Positions 1-9,930 of a DNA stretch of 64,000 nt are shown here, piece after piece; within the stretch, counting starts at the first letter, position 1, and every line of letters starts with the position of its first letter. The notes under the pieces are model-generated. The model worked only from the letters and a program-made list of their open reading frames with translations. It ran no database searches and was not told the DNA's origin. The stretch comes from Aplectana chamaeleonis (lineage: Eukaryota > Nematoda > Chromadorea > Rhabditida > Cosmocercidae), in assembly GCA_029168955.1 (NCBI GenBank), contig JAPDOI010000360.1, forward strand, positions 310,001 through 374,000, in the 5' to 3' direction. The position numbers were made by a program, and so were the translations under genes.

Positions 1-143
1 GAAGAGTTTTGAACAAATGAATCTTCTTTCGAAGAATTCAGAACAAGTCACTTTTTCGATTCCCTGACCTCTTGAAGATGAATGCATTTGCTGAGGGTTG
101 ACTCGCGGGCCAACGATAAGTTTTACAGCTGGGGGTCAGAAGA

Positions 144-541
144 ATTCAGCATAAACTTTTGAATTAACTCTTGTTTCAGCGGCCCCACATTAGGCGCATT
201 CGTTTTTCGCGACCCTCCCCCCCCCCCCCACTTGGAACAACTTGTGCTTCATGAAGATGAAGACTTTCTAGAACCTTTTGGGATAACATAGTGCTACTTC
301 TTTGTCCGTTTTAAAATCATGCGACCCCCTCGGAAGTCGTAAAATTCCTCATGGTGCGTTAGGGTATCGTATAATATCCTTGGCGTGGTTTGTGCACGAT
401 GTGAGATTCATTGTCACGTCCCTCTCATTGTGCATGCTATTCTCAAGTTGTTTCAAGTTGGGAAGGGGTTGGGTGACAAAAATGTCTGCGTAGAATGTGG
501 CGCCGTTGAAACAAGAGTTAATTCAAAAGTTCATGCTGAAT
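144..541. mobile_element. MITE-like element with ~45-bp terminal inverted repeats
   Basis: The left end starts ATTCAGCATAAACTTTTGAA and continues through TTAACTCTTGTTTC to a CCCCACATT block. The reverse complement of 493-541 gives the same series with few differences. The ~400-bp element has no recognisable coding content. The target duplication is not clear, so the superfamily is unknown. Confidence 0.75.
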
Positions 542-610
542 GATTCGCTTGACGTGGTTTGTGCACGATGTGAAATTCATTATCACGTCCGTCTCATTGT
601 GCATGCTATT
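384..610 (+). repeat. Pair of 58-bp direct repeats
   Basis: Bases 384-441 and 553-610 both begin CGTGGTTTGTGCACGATGTG and end CATTGTGCATGCTATT, with about 3 differences. The first copy is inside the 144-541 MITE and the second lies just outside its right end, so the duplication crosses the element boundary. Confidence 0.8.
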
Positions 611-849
611 GTCGGACGATCCCCCCGTCTCGCCTTCGACAGAGATATTTTTGTCCTTACGACCCCCCTCCCCCGACGGCGCCAAGTGGGACGTCATGTA
701 ATAGCTAAGCGGAGCGGCGATTCTCTCCCCGTCTCCCCTGGGTGGTCAATATTTTTTGGGATTCTGTCACGATCGTTCTCTTACACTTCGATTTTGGCCT
801 AGACGTTAACGACTCCCCTCCCTTTCCAGACACCCGATCAAATGTATGC

Positions 850-985
850 AGTCTTATCTCGGAAATCTCAGAGATATAAGAACAAGTTACTTGTAATACA
901 AATGTAACTCACTTGAATTTCTCAAGTAACTTACATTCATATTACATGCAAGTTACACTTACGTTACATTTAACTTACATCTATC
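850..985. repeat. Short palindrome-rich GTTAC/GTAAC patch
   Basis: The pentamers GTTAC and GTAAC recur about every 10-25 bases, often as AAGTTACTTG or TCAAGTAACTT, giving several overlapping small palindromes. No coding content is seen. It could be a degenerate microsatellite or a MITE end. Confidence 0.5.
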
Positions 986-1083
986 TTTTCGCCATGGGTG
1001 GCCATCACGCAAAACAGACGACACGCGACGCGTAGAGCGCGTCGCATGCGTCCGAGACTACACGCTACGCAAAAACGCTGTGT

Positions 1084-1137
1084 CAGACGTTCCCTGTAAG
1101 TGTGGGGTCAATAACCTTAAACTTGGGTAATTAAAGC
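1084..1137 (-). ncRNA. SL1 spliced-leader-like sequence, probably a pseudogene fragment
   Basis: Read on the minus strand, 1135-1119 is TTTAATTACCCAAGTTT, identical to the core of the nematode SL1 leader. Over the full 22-nt leader 20 positions agree; the second G is C and one G near the 3' end is A. A GT follows directly, as expected of the donor site in an SL RNA, and GGAACGTCT appears ~30 bases later, recalling the region next to the SL1 RNA Sm site. The Sm-binding U-run itself and the terminal stem-loop are not convincing, so I call it a divergent or truncated copy. The leader match is seen directly; the family assignment comes from the known SL1 sequence; function is not claimed. Confidence 0.5.
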
Positions 1138-1139
1138 GA

Positions 1140-2589
1140 CAGCAACGCCAGTCCAAAAACTGACCCCAAGAGTGCGTCGTATATACTCCCCTTAGAAATG
1201 CCTCTTATCCGATTTGAGTTACCTGTGACTTATTCTGTACCAACTAAGTTATGTGTAAAATATAGGAGGCGCATTGCACGCGGTATCCCGTCGATATGTT
1301 GCATGTAACCTAAAACTCATTTTCGACCTTTTATGTTACGAGCATCCTGTTTTGATTTTTCTGAGGAGTGCTGTGCGGAACTGTTCCGAATTCGTTGCCG
1401 TATTTCCGGCGTTTTTTTAAGCTGTACCGTTCCGCTTCCGTTTCCGATTTTTCGGCCCGAAATCGAAACAGAATAGTGCACCACGGGTGATGGTGATGGG
1501 TCTAGGCAAGGGTGTATAAAGGCATCATGAGAAGCTGAAAATAACTTCCGAACTCTTCTGTTCAATGAATATATGGGTCTGGCTGAGCTCCTCGACATAG
1601 TTCGGAATTCTGAAATTGTGCCTCTTTAGAATGGTTCCATAAAATAGGTGTGGCAGGAACCTGAACGCCGTTTCGGGGTTTTCTATAAACCAGATATTTC
1701 TGCAAGAATGAATGATTGGAAAGGGCTTCCACTAAAGTCCTCTTCATCGTTTGTCTACCTCCACAACAGCATTACGAATCGGGACATCTTTTTTTGCACT
1801 ACAGCCTGTCCTACAGGAAAGAGTCCAAGCGGGGATAGGTGGAGGTGGCCACGGACAGCAGCACTGCAAGTTGGAGGCACAATCCAATGAAGCTTCCTCT
1901 TCTTGCCGGAGTTATCTTTTATTTCTGAAGTTTCTGATTTCAATCGTGTGGTATTCGCTCAGCTATGCAATTGACTTTCAAAACAACATGTAAAAGTCGA
2001 TGATAATCTGAAGATTAACTTCTGATCAGCGTTGAACATGCAACGCTAACGCTCGCGTTCATATACATCTGGTACATCCTGGACTCCTTCCTTGGGGAGA
2101 AGCCGTGCACTGCTTTGAGGGGGCAGCTTCTTAACTTGATAGTTTTTGAAACTGCCTTTTCGGATTCTCCAGAAGATTCATAATTAATAATTGTTGGCTT
2201 TCCGGTTCTTAATTTTCGTTTCCGTCGTTTTTTGGCCATTTGTTTTATTCTGTTCTTTTCCACTTTCAAATTCAAAACTGAACTTGCACTTACAGAGAAT
2301 GAAGTAATGGAAGCAAATCATGATTCACACGTTACGTTGAAAGACGACCAAATGAGAAGACCAAAGTACATGCTTCAATCTCATCTCCCATATGACACAT
2401 GATCTATTTTTCCATCCAAATTTTGTGTATGCCTCGTCTATATCGTCATGCACGTGATGTGTATCGGAAAATGTATTTGCACCAACCCCACCACCACATG
2501 CTGTCAAGCATTCTCAAAAGGACTTGGAGATGAACATTAGTGTTGTTGTACGGGTTTCAAGGTATTTGTTGCACGGTATAAAATCCTGC
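1140..2589. other. No recognisable gene or repeat
   Basis: Only short overlapping frames on both strands, with no family motif, tandem array or strong inverted repeat noticed by eye. Confidence 0.5.
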
Positions 2590-2770
2590 AATTGGAGTTG
2601 TTAAAGCTGCCTTACCTTGTTTCCCGTTGAGTAGGTAGAAAATTTCTGTTGTTGTTGAGAAAGCCATGATCATTGAAGTTGTTTGATGATTTATAAATTT
2701 GATTGAAGTTGATGAAAAAGCAATGATTATGGAAGTTGTGGAAGTATGGAATAAAGTTGATTAGATTAGG
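2590..2770. repeat. Degenerate GTTGTTGA/GAAGTTG simple repeat
   Basis: The words GAAGTTG and GTTGATGA(A)AAAGC recur, with two degenerate copies of a ~60-bp unit (around 2650-2690 and 2710-2750). No coding potential is apparent. Confidence 0.4.
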
Positions 2771-2867
2771 CTTTACGATAGAAGAAAAGTCGGCTCTCGT
2801 CTGCCGTTTGATTCTGGATACTTCTTGTGCGTAGTTTCAGCTAGAAAATGGGGTAGGCCTCAAAGTG

Positions 2868-3495
2868 TCGCGGAAAGTGGGCGGGACCCTACTTGGAGTG
2901 GGTGGGGAGTGTGGGCGGTGGGGAGTTTACTCGGAGTGCCGTGAGGAGTGAGCGGGACTCTACTGGGAGTGCTGCGAGGAGTGGGCGGGGCGAACTTTGA
3001 GTACCTTAAGAAGTGGGCGGGGTCAACTTGGACCGAAGTGAAGAGTGGGCGGGACTCTACTTGGAATGCCGTGAAGGGTAGGCGGGGCGAACTGTGAATA
3101 CCGTTAAGAGAGGGTGGAACCCTACTGGGAGTGCCGTGAAGGGTGGGCGGGGCGAACTGTGAATACCGTTAAGAGAGGGCGGGACTTTTTGGAGTGCAGG
3201 GAAGAGTGGGCGGGGCCCTACTTAGAGTGTGTGGGACCCTATCTGAAGTGCCGTGAAGAGTGGGCGGGGCGAACTTTGAGTACCGTAAAGAGAGTTCGGG
3301 ACTTCTTGGAGTGCTGTGAAGCGTGGGCGAGGTCATACTTGAAGGGAGCGAGAAGTGTGGGCGGGGCCCGTGGGCAAATAGTGTAGGCAGGACTTTTTGG
3401 AGCGCCGTGAGAGTGGGCGGGACCCTACCGGGAGTGCCGTTTTAGGTGGGCGGGACCCTACTTGGAGTGCCGCTAAGAGTGGGCGGGGACTGAAA
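2868..3495. repeat. G-rich minisatellite, ~33-bp unit
   Basis: Units of the form GTGGGCGGGACCCTACTTGG followed by AGTGCCGTGAAGA repeat about 18 times with substitutions and small indels. Two neighbouring units near 3420-3485 are exactly 33 bp apart. Because 33 is divisible by 3, open frames run across the array on both strands; they are artefacts. The AGTG..GTGAAG..GGACCC word order resembles the 42-bp arrays at 27.7 and 41.9 kb. Confidence 0.85.
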
Positions 3496-3588
3496 ACCGT
3501 GTACTCGGACAATCGCTGCATTGAAGGTTTCGCGGTGCGAGGTGTGAGACTGAAAACCATCTGCTCGGACAATCGCTGCAGTGAATGC
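3491..3588 (+). repeat. Two-copy direct repeat next to the minisatellite
   Basis: ACTGAAAACC followed by CTCGGACAATCGCTGCA occurs at about 3491 and again 58 bases later. The pair abuts the right end of the G-rich array and may be the array's flank duplicated. Confidence 0.7.
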
Positions 3589-3589
3589 G

Positions 3590-4200
3590 TGTCGAATATG
3601 AATTTCAACTAGATGATAAGGTGTTTTGAGCACAGCCGAGGAACGCGCTGCAAGGGGAACAGCGTACTCCTATTTGGTTTTGAGTAAGGGCAAGTTAAGC
3701 ACGTGCCTCAACAAATACATTCAATGCGTACATGATACACATTAAATTCGATGACAAAACAGTTTCCTGAACAAAGAAAGCGAGCGACGCATTTTTGATG
3801 CGGGGCTCAGATGTCGGTAGCATCGCCGGTTCATTTACCCACGTTCGCGGTACTTGGCCCGTCTAGCCGCTGGAGACCCTGTCCAAACGCTGGCTGGGAT
3901 AGCGCGTCATTACCTTGCAGCACGTGCTCTTGCGATTGAAATTGGCAGGAAGTGCTCATGTGATGAAATTATGCAGCACGTGCTCTGCGATAGAGCTCTT
4001 AGATGGGTGTATTCCTTTTTTGAGTTGAATGCATAATCGACACGTATCGAATTTGGCGAGTTTCTGTGTATCTATTTTGGTTCTAGGAGAAAGTGTATTC
4101 TTACGATTTTAGGCCTTAGCTGTACCGTTTTTTTTCAGGGATTCTGCTTAAAAAAAGACTATAGTCGAACACAAATTTTTTGATCAAAATATTGTTGATC
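3590..4200. other. No recognisable gene
   Basis: Contains GCAGCACGTGCTC twice (about 3918 and 3973) but nothing else identifiable. Confidence 0.5.
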
Positions 4201-4204
4201 GGGT

Positions 4205-4830
4205 CGGACCCTGTCGGCTGCACAAAGGAGTCGAAAGTGGAGCGACTTATTGGTTTTTCAAAAGGAGACAGATCTGCTTCAAATGCGACAAAAATAGAGT
4301 CGAAGGTAGGGCGGCTCCAAAAAAAGCATGAAAACGTGTCGAAGTTGCAGAAAATATGTATGGGTCGAATGAAGTGCGGCTCAGGTAGCAATGGTGGTAT
4401 TGGTATGAAATTTCAGAGAATAGAATTTAGTCGGGTGAAATGCGACTCAAAACATAAAAATGTGTGGAAAAGCTTGAGTCAAGGGTGAATCGAATCAAGG
4501 GCGACTCTTGGAAGTGTAAAAAAGTAAAGAAAATTTCAATAGTGAAGGGTCGATTGAAGGCCGGCTCAAAACGGAGGAGAATCGAATAGAGGGAGACTCG
4601 AGGAAACGTGAAAATATAATGGAAATCCCAAAAATGAGGAGTCGATCGAAAGACGGCCCGAAAATGGAGGTGAGTCGAATGAAGGGCGGCTCAAAAACGG
4701 AGGTGTATCGAATAGAGGGACGGACACTTCAAGGAAACGCGAAAATGTAATGAATCTTTCAAAAATAAAGAGTCAGTTGAAAGGCATCTCGAAAACAGTG
4801 GTGAGTCGAAAGGAGGGCCGCTGAAAGAAG
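4205..4830. repeat. Degenerate tandem array with GTCGAA...GGGCGGCTC words
   Basis: GTCGAATGAAGGGCGGCTC-like blocks alternate with AGGAAACGCGAAAATGTAAT-like blocks. The larger unit is ~95-135 bp and strongly diverged. The best pair is about 4545-4625 versus 4650-4770. It looks like an old satellite; no coding motif is seen. Confidence 0.6.
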
Positions 4831-5639
4831 TTGTTGAAAGTGTTGAACATGTACAAGTTGTTGAACGCATAGATGCTCGTCTGTTGTTCATTAGTACACC
4901 TAAAGATACTAAAATCGCATTCATGGATTCTACTAACCGGCCGCGGTTAGGACAGTAATGAGAAAAATCCTTCTGGCTCTCAGACAAAACTTGGCTTGCT
5001 GTATAGTAGAAGGAAAATTAATGGATGCATCAGAATGATTGCCGCACGTTAAAGTGGCTGCCACGGGCTAGGGACCCGAAGAGCCACTGTGTGCAATAAA
5101 GCAAAGCCCAGTAAGTAAAATGATATTTATCGCTGAGATAATCCGTACTAAGCCAACAATTCACCTCGAAGATATTCACTACGTACAGTATACTTTTCCA
5201 AATATATGGAAGATGTCAATGGAAGAGGTGTGATGAGGGTGTAATTAATGGGAAAATAATCATTCTATGCGTAGGTAGAACAGCGCTGCTATAGTGATCT
5301 ACATCAGTCGCTCCTTTGTCATCTAACATGTGACCGCTTGTTTGTAAGCGATAGGCTTCAATTAGGCTGAGACAACCCTCGCTATTTTAGTGTGGCCGAG
5401 TTTGCTAAGTGTCCGCCACGGGCTAGGAATCCGGGGGTCTATCCAAGCTTCATATCATCTCCAAGTTGATTTCATTAGCATGTTTGGGAGCTGGTGCCCT
5501 TTGTTGAGTGGCTTTCATTGCTCCTGGAGAATCAGGGTGGAGACAGCGCGAGAGGCTGGGATTGCAGCAGACGCAATATACGCGTATACGCACGCGTTAG
5601 AAACCAGTGAATTTGTCCTGAAGGCAGAGGTGCGTTGCC
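4831..5639. other. Mostly unassigned; contains a 36-bp hairpin repeat
   Basis: A segment starting AGTGGCTGCCACGGGCTAGG at ~5053 ends in GAGCCACT and so can form a hairpin. A near copy lies at ~6114-6148 and a partial one at ~5408. Nothing else in this stretch is recognised. Confidence 0.45.
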
Positions 5640-6110
5640 TTAAAGGCAGTGTTCACGATAGAAATCTTTTTCCTGTTTTTCCGCCTATCTTGAAAACGGT
5701 CCCATGCTGACTCCAATGATGTCCCTGGAATAGTACAAGACCCCCTGGAAACGGAGTTATGGCTGTTCGAAATTCAGCAAGGGGAAATTGTGGACGAGTT
5801 GTCCGAGGCTTGTAACTCCCGTTTTTTGCAGCCGATGTGTGCGAGCTGACCTGAGTAGAGAGAGACGTTGAGAATGAAGGGAAGAACGGGCCTTTTGATC
5901 GGAAACCATCGCTCATTTAACCACAAATTCAGGGGAACTGTTATAGGACGTGGGCGGAGTGGCCCAATGGGTCGGCTGGCCCACGAGATTTTCACCCACT
6001 TACCGGCCGTTTTCCGCCGCACTTCTGTTCTTAATCTTCTTATAGGGACCCAAAGCTTACGTTTTGGGCAAAAAAGGGGGAAACCTTTTCTTCGTGAACA
6101 CTGCCTTTGA
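5640..6110. mobile_element. TTAA-bounded MITE, subfamily A (471 bp)
   Basis: The left end reads TTAAAGGCAGTGTTCACGAT and the right end reads CGTGAACACTGCCTTTGAA, an inverted match with one change in the right TTAA. TTAA duplication is the known signature of piggyBac-type transposases. The interior has a ~75-bp segment starting TGCGAGCTGACCT that recurs at ~7024, ~7375 and, inverted, at ~38560-38630. There is no transposase frame. Confidence 0.8.
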
Positions 6111-6390
6111 AGTCAAGTGGCTGCCCCGGGCTAGGGACCCGAAGGGTCACTAGTTTTCCCGAATTAATGCATCGAAACGAAAAACATCATTTTTGAAGAA
6201 TCTTGTCACTGGGATGAGTCATGGCTTCCCTTTAAAAACGTTGAAAGAAAGAAGATCTGCGTTTCGCCAAGAGTTTCCCCCAAAGGAATACCAAAATACG
6301 TGCACTGTAAGAAGGCTATGTGGTGCGTGTGGTGGGACAGAAGCGGAATCATCCATTGGGAAATCATTTCAAATGGCATTTGTTATTGGT

Positions 6391-6834
6391 TTAAAGACAC
6401 CCTCAGATATGAAATTTGAGATTTTCATGTAATTGTGTAGACCCCTCCTGTATAACACGTGCCAAATGCGAAATTCCTCCAAATAAGCGAGATGTAAGCG
6501 ACCACCACAGACCCGGCCCCTTAGCAGATTTTCGAACTCCATAGCGGCTCGATAGATGGATGAATTCAAACGAGTCGTCGTTCTTCAGTTCACTGCTGGA
6601 TTGTCTCCTTATCCTGGATCGCTCTCGCGCAACGATTGCGAACGAAGAGAAATACAGGCCTGAGACAACTCGTCCACCAATTTTTCACCCTCAAAAATAG
6701 GCATTTTAGGGAGCAATAACTCTGTTCAAAGAGGGTCTTGAACGATTTGAGAGATATCACTGTGATCAGTGTTTCACTCTCTCCAAGACAAGCATGACAT
6801 CTGAAAATTTGTTCTTGGGGGTCCTGTGCCTTAA
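6391..6834. mobile_element. TTAA-bounded MITE, subfamily B (444 bp)
   Basis: The left end is TTAAAGACACCCTCAGATATG and the right end is GGGTCCTGTGCCTTAA. Its internal words (GCGAGATGTAAGCGACCACC, CAACTCGTCCACC) recur in the 7865-8359 element. The right TTAA is also the left TTAA of the next element. Confidence 0.75.
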
Positions 6835-7868
6835 AGGCAGTGTTCACGATGAAAATTGTTTTTCTGTTTTCCCGCCTATCTTGAAAATGGCCCCACGCTG
6901 ATTCCAATGATGTCTCTGAAATCGTACAAGACCTTCTGGGAATGGAGTTATGGCCCCTCAAAAATTGAGCTAGGTAAAATGGTGGACGAGTTGTCCGAGG
7001 CTAGTAACTTGCGTCTTTTGCAGCTGATCTATGCGAGCTGACCTCAGTAAAGAGAGAAGTTGAGAATGAAGGGAAGAACGGGGCTAATGATTGGGAATAA
7101 TCGCTCATCTCACGATCTTGAGCATTCATTTGTTTACGTCGGTGGGCGTGTGATGCGCTTTTAAGGTTTGCCTTGCGCTCGAAATGGCAACTTCATGCTC
7201 TTTTGGAGCTTTTCCTGGCTCGTTTTCATGCGTTCTTTCGACGTCAACGTTACATGTCCCTTGAATCGTACAAGACCCCCTGGAAACGGAGATATGGCCT
7301 CTCAAAATTCAGCGAAGGAAGCATTGTGGACGAGTCGTCCAAGGCTTGTAACTCCCGTTTTTGGCAGCCGATGTGTGCGAGCTGATCTGAGTAAAGAGAG
7401 ACGTTGAGAATGAAGGGAAGAATGGGGCTTTTGATCGGAAATGATCAGGTTTTCAGTGGTAAAAATTGGCAAATTTTTCATGTTTATATCTTAGGAGCAT
7501 TTCTGGGAGGGGGTATGACAATTTTCGAGATTTTTGGGCGCGGACTGACCACCGAGGGGGATGGTCGTAAGTATTTCGCGGTCCTTGCCAACGGGCTGCT
7601 GGACACTGCACAGCACACCCAGAAAAATATTTTTCAGTTTTTGGGCTGATCGTGGAGAAGGCCACACGCTGATCACAGCGGCATTTCTGAAATCGTCAAA
7701 GACCCCCTTCGAACAGAGTCATTGCTCCTTAAAAATGCCTGGGGGGTTGGGCTTGTGGTGGTCGCCTGTACCTCGCTTATTTGAAGGAAGTGAGATCTCG
7801 CACACAGAAAGAGTACTACACAAACAAAAGTCAGAAAATTCATGTCTGAGGGTGCACTGTACCTTTAA
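6831..7868. mobile_element. Composite of subfamily A and B TTAA elements
   Basis: It starts with the A-type end TTAAAGGCAGTGTTCACGAT and finishes with a B-type end (CTGAGGGTGCACTGTACC then TTTAA). The interior carries two copies of the A-type internal segment (about 7000-7110 and 7260-7445) followed by a B-type segment in reverse. It reads as at least two elements inserted into or recombined with one another. Confidence 0.6.
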
Positions 7869-8359
7869 AGGCACAGTACACCCTCAGATATGAATTTTGA
7901 GATTTCCATGCAGTTGTGTAGTGGAAGCCTCTCGTGTAACACTCACCTGCATACTGCGGGATCTCAATTCCTCCAAATAAGCGAGATATATGCGACCACC
8001 ACGGGCCCGACCCCCTTCACTCACCACCACGGGCCACACCCCTTTCTTGATTTCTGAACTCAGTAGCGGCAAGATGGACGGATGAAATCTAAACGCATCC
8101 CCGTTCTTCACTTCGTTGTCGGTAAACTCCTCCTACTGGTTGACTCCCGCGCAACGACTGCGAATGACGAGAAACACGGGCCTGAGACAACTCGCCCACC
8201 AAAATTTCACCCCCAAATATAGGCATTTTTACGGAGCCATAACATTGTTCAGAGAGGACTTTGAATTGTTTCAGAGATACCATTGTGACAAGCGAGTGAC
8301 TCTCTCTAAGATAAGCATAAAATCTGAAAAATTGATTTTTGGGTGTCCTGCGCCTTTAA
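7865..8359. mobile_element. TTAA-bounded MITE, subfamily B (495 bp)
   Basis: The left end TTAAAGGCACAGTACACCCT and right end GGGTGTCCTGCGCCTTTAA are inverted matches, with TTAA at both sides. The left TTAA is shared with the preceding composite. The interior is related to 6391-6834 and 38341-38825. There is no coding sequence. Confidence 0.8.
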
Positions 8360-8631
8360 TTGACATGTGGGCTCTAACGAGACGGATCCGAGGAAAATCA
8401 CGGAGGGCAAGGATTCGGTGCCCGCAATGAAGATGGCCTCAAAATTTTGGAGTACGTAGCAGCCGATTCGACTATTGCGAATACACAGTTCCGCAAACGA
8501 AGTTCACACCGCATCACTTATGTACATTAGCGGTGGCCGAGAAACACAGACTATATTTTTCGTTAACGTTGAATTATTTGCAACAGGCCATATAAGAGGT
8601 GAGCTATGTTCCTAACTAATAACACCATAAG

Positions 8632-8672
8632 ATGGTCCTTTCGTCACTACTGACGAGTTAAAGGAAGGACCA
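8632..8672. repeat. Small interrupted hairpin
   Basis: ATGGTCCTT...TCGTCA pairs with TGACGA...AAGGACCAT around a CTAC loop, with an 8-base bulge. It lies just upstream of the RTE remnant. The rest of 8360-8700 shows nothing recognisable. Confidence 0.5.
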
Positions 8673-8700
8673 TACCTTTACCTTTTTTTCCGTGTAGTGT

Positions 8701-9066
8701 TTGGAAACGGAACGGAAAATAGGTTGCTTTCTTTCTTTTGATTACTGGATGCTACGCCGGACAGATCGCAGAATTCTAATCGACTTCAGGGTCATACCTA
8801 CCGATCACATTGCTACGCAGCATCACCTTCTCCTCATGGACATAATGATGAACCGACCCAAGAGTTTCATGCATAGAACTGACGCAAATCGCATCAAGTG
8901 GTGGAAGTTGAAGGAGTGTGAACGAAGTCTCGTCATTTCTCTGCTATCTTGTCTGATAAGCGATGCTGGCTTAGCCGTTGAAGAAGATCGGAGCCGAATC
9001 TTGAATGCCGTGAAGACTTCAGCTGTTGGCATTCTAGAGAGCACAACTCCGGAAAGACCCCCTTGA
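8701..9066 (+). pseudogene. RTE-type retrotransposon: end of endonuclease and linker
   Basis: The frame encodes a segment with ILIDFRVIPTDHIATQHHLL, matching the layout (basic patch, DxKVIPxxxxATQHRLLVMD) that follows the apurinic-type endonuclease in RTE/BovB polyproteins. Known RTE proteins are ~1000 aa, and only a fragment is here, with no endonuclease catalytic core upstream. The frame stops at ~9064 while the homologous sequence continues in another frame from about 9075, so a frameshift is present. Role in life: single polyprotein with nicking endonuclease and reverse transcriptase for target-primed retrotransposition. This copy cannot be functional. Confidence 0.75.
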
Positions 9067-9074
9067 TGGTAGGC

Positions 9075-9290
9075 TGAAGATGTTCAAGCGAAAATTCGGG
9101 AGCACAAATCGAAATTTAAGCTGTGGATGAGAACTCGGAGTGACCAGAATCGTGCAGCCTACTTGACAGCCGAACTAAACGCGAAAAACGCTGTATCTGT
9201 GGCAAAGTCTAATAACTACAAGGATCTCTACGACAAGCTAGACACCTGGGAGGACCAGAAATTTATATATCGGTTAGCGAAGGTTCTGTT
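9075..9290 (+). pseudogene. RTE-type linker before the reverse transcriptase
   Basis: Translation gives DVQAKIREHKSKFKLWMRTR and then TRSDQNRAAYLTAELNAKNA and YDKLDTWEDQKFIYRLAKV. This is the helical linker known in RTE elements just before the reverse transcriptase. It continues 8701-9066 after a frameshift. At ~9290 the homology stops abruptly where an inverted copy of the following segment begins. Confidence 0.8.
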
Positions 9291-9515
9291 TAGCTTCATT
9301 TTAGGTACTGCTTTACTGATTTCACCTGCTGTAATACGAAAGACAGGTCCTTGCACACTGCTCACAGACTGGATATGTGTATGTGGATACTCTTCATTCG
9401 AGATGACGTTGAAATGTTCTGGCCATCTTTCTAGCACATCACTCTGGCGTCGAGAAATGCTACCTTTGGCTGCTTTGATGGTATTGATATGCTCTACGTC
9501 CAATGTCGAGCGATT
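9287..9515 (-). pseudogene. Inverted second copy of an RTE pre-reverse-transcriptase segment
   Basis: The minus strand encodes DVEHINTIKAAKGSISRRQS and on to FRITAGEISKAVPKMKLNR, a diverged copy of what the plus strand encodes at 9525-9755. The two are head to head around ~9518. Several amino acid differences (GEISKAVPK versus DAVRQ) show they are not a fresh duplication. It may come from a different RTE copy joined during insertion. Confidence 0.8.
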
Positions 9516-9524
9516 ACATAATTA

Positions 9525-9810
9525 CATAATCGCTCGACATTGGACGTAGAGCAAATCAATACCATCAAAGCAGCCAAAGGTAGCATTTTTCGACGCCAGA
9601 GTGATGTGCTAGAAAGATGGCAAGAACATTTCAACGTCATCTCGAATGAAGAGTTTCCACATACACATATCCAGTCTGTGAACAGTGTGCAAGGACATGT
9701 CTTTCGTATTACAGCAGATGCAGTAAGGCAGTAACTCAAATGAAGCTAAACAAAGCAACTGGCCCGGATGATTTGCCTGTTGATGTGTGGAAGCAGTTAG
9801 GCGATCATGG
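9525..9810 (+). pseudogene. RTE-type reverse transcriptase N-terminal part
   Basis: The frame encodes LDVEQINTIKAAKGSIFRRQ, and after a frameshift near 9735 it gives MKLNKATGPDDLPVDVWKQL, the conserved K.TGPDD.PVDVWK fingers motif of RTE reverse transcriptases. The element is broken after GDHGSE by the 9819-20882 insertion. The same protein resumes with WLAKQFNRIIAEGRTP at 20889. The palm domain is missing. Confidence 0.85.
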
Positions 9811-9930
9811 TTCTGAATCAGGGATGTGCGGCAAACGATTTTGAAAAATCGGCAAACGGAAATCGACAAATTTTGTCCAAAAATGGCCGGCAAACGGCAA
9901 TCGACAAACGGCAAAATAAATCTCGTACAA

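Noticed and set aside
8640..8672. Hammerhead ribozyme, suggested by CTGACGAG
   Set aside because: No GAAA core segment in the right place and the pairing forms a simple hairpin instead.
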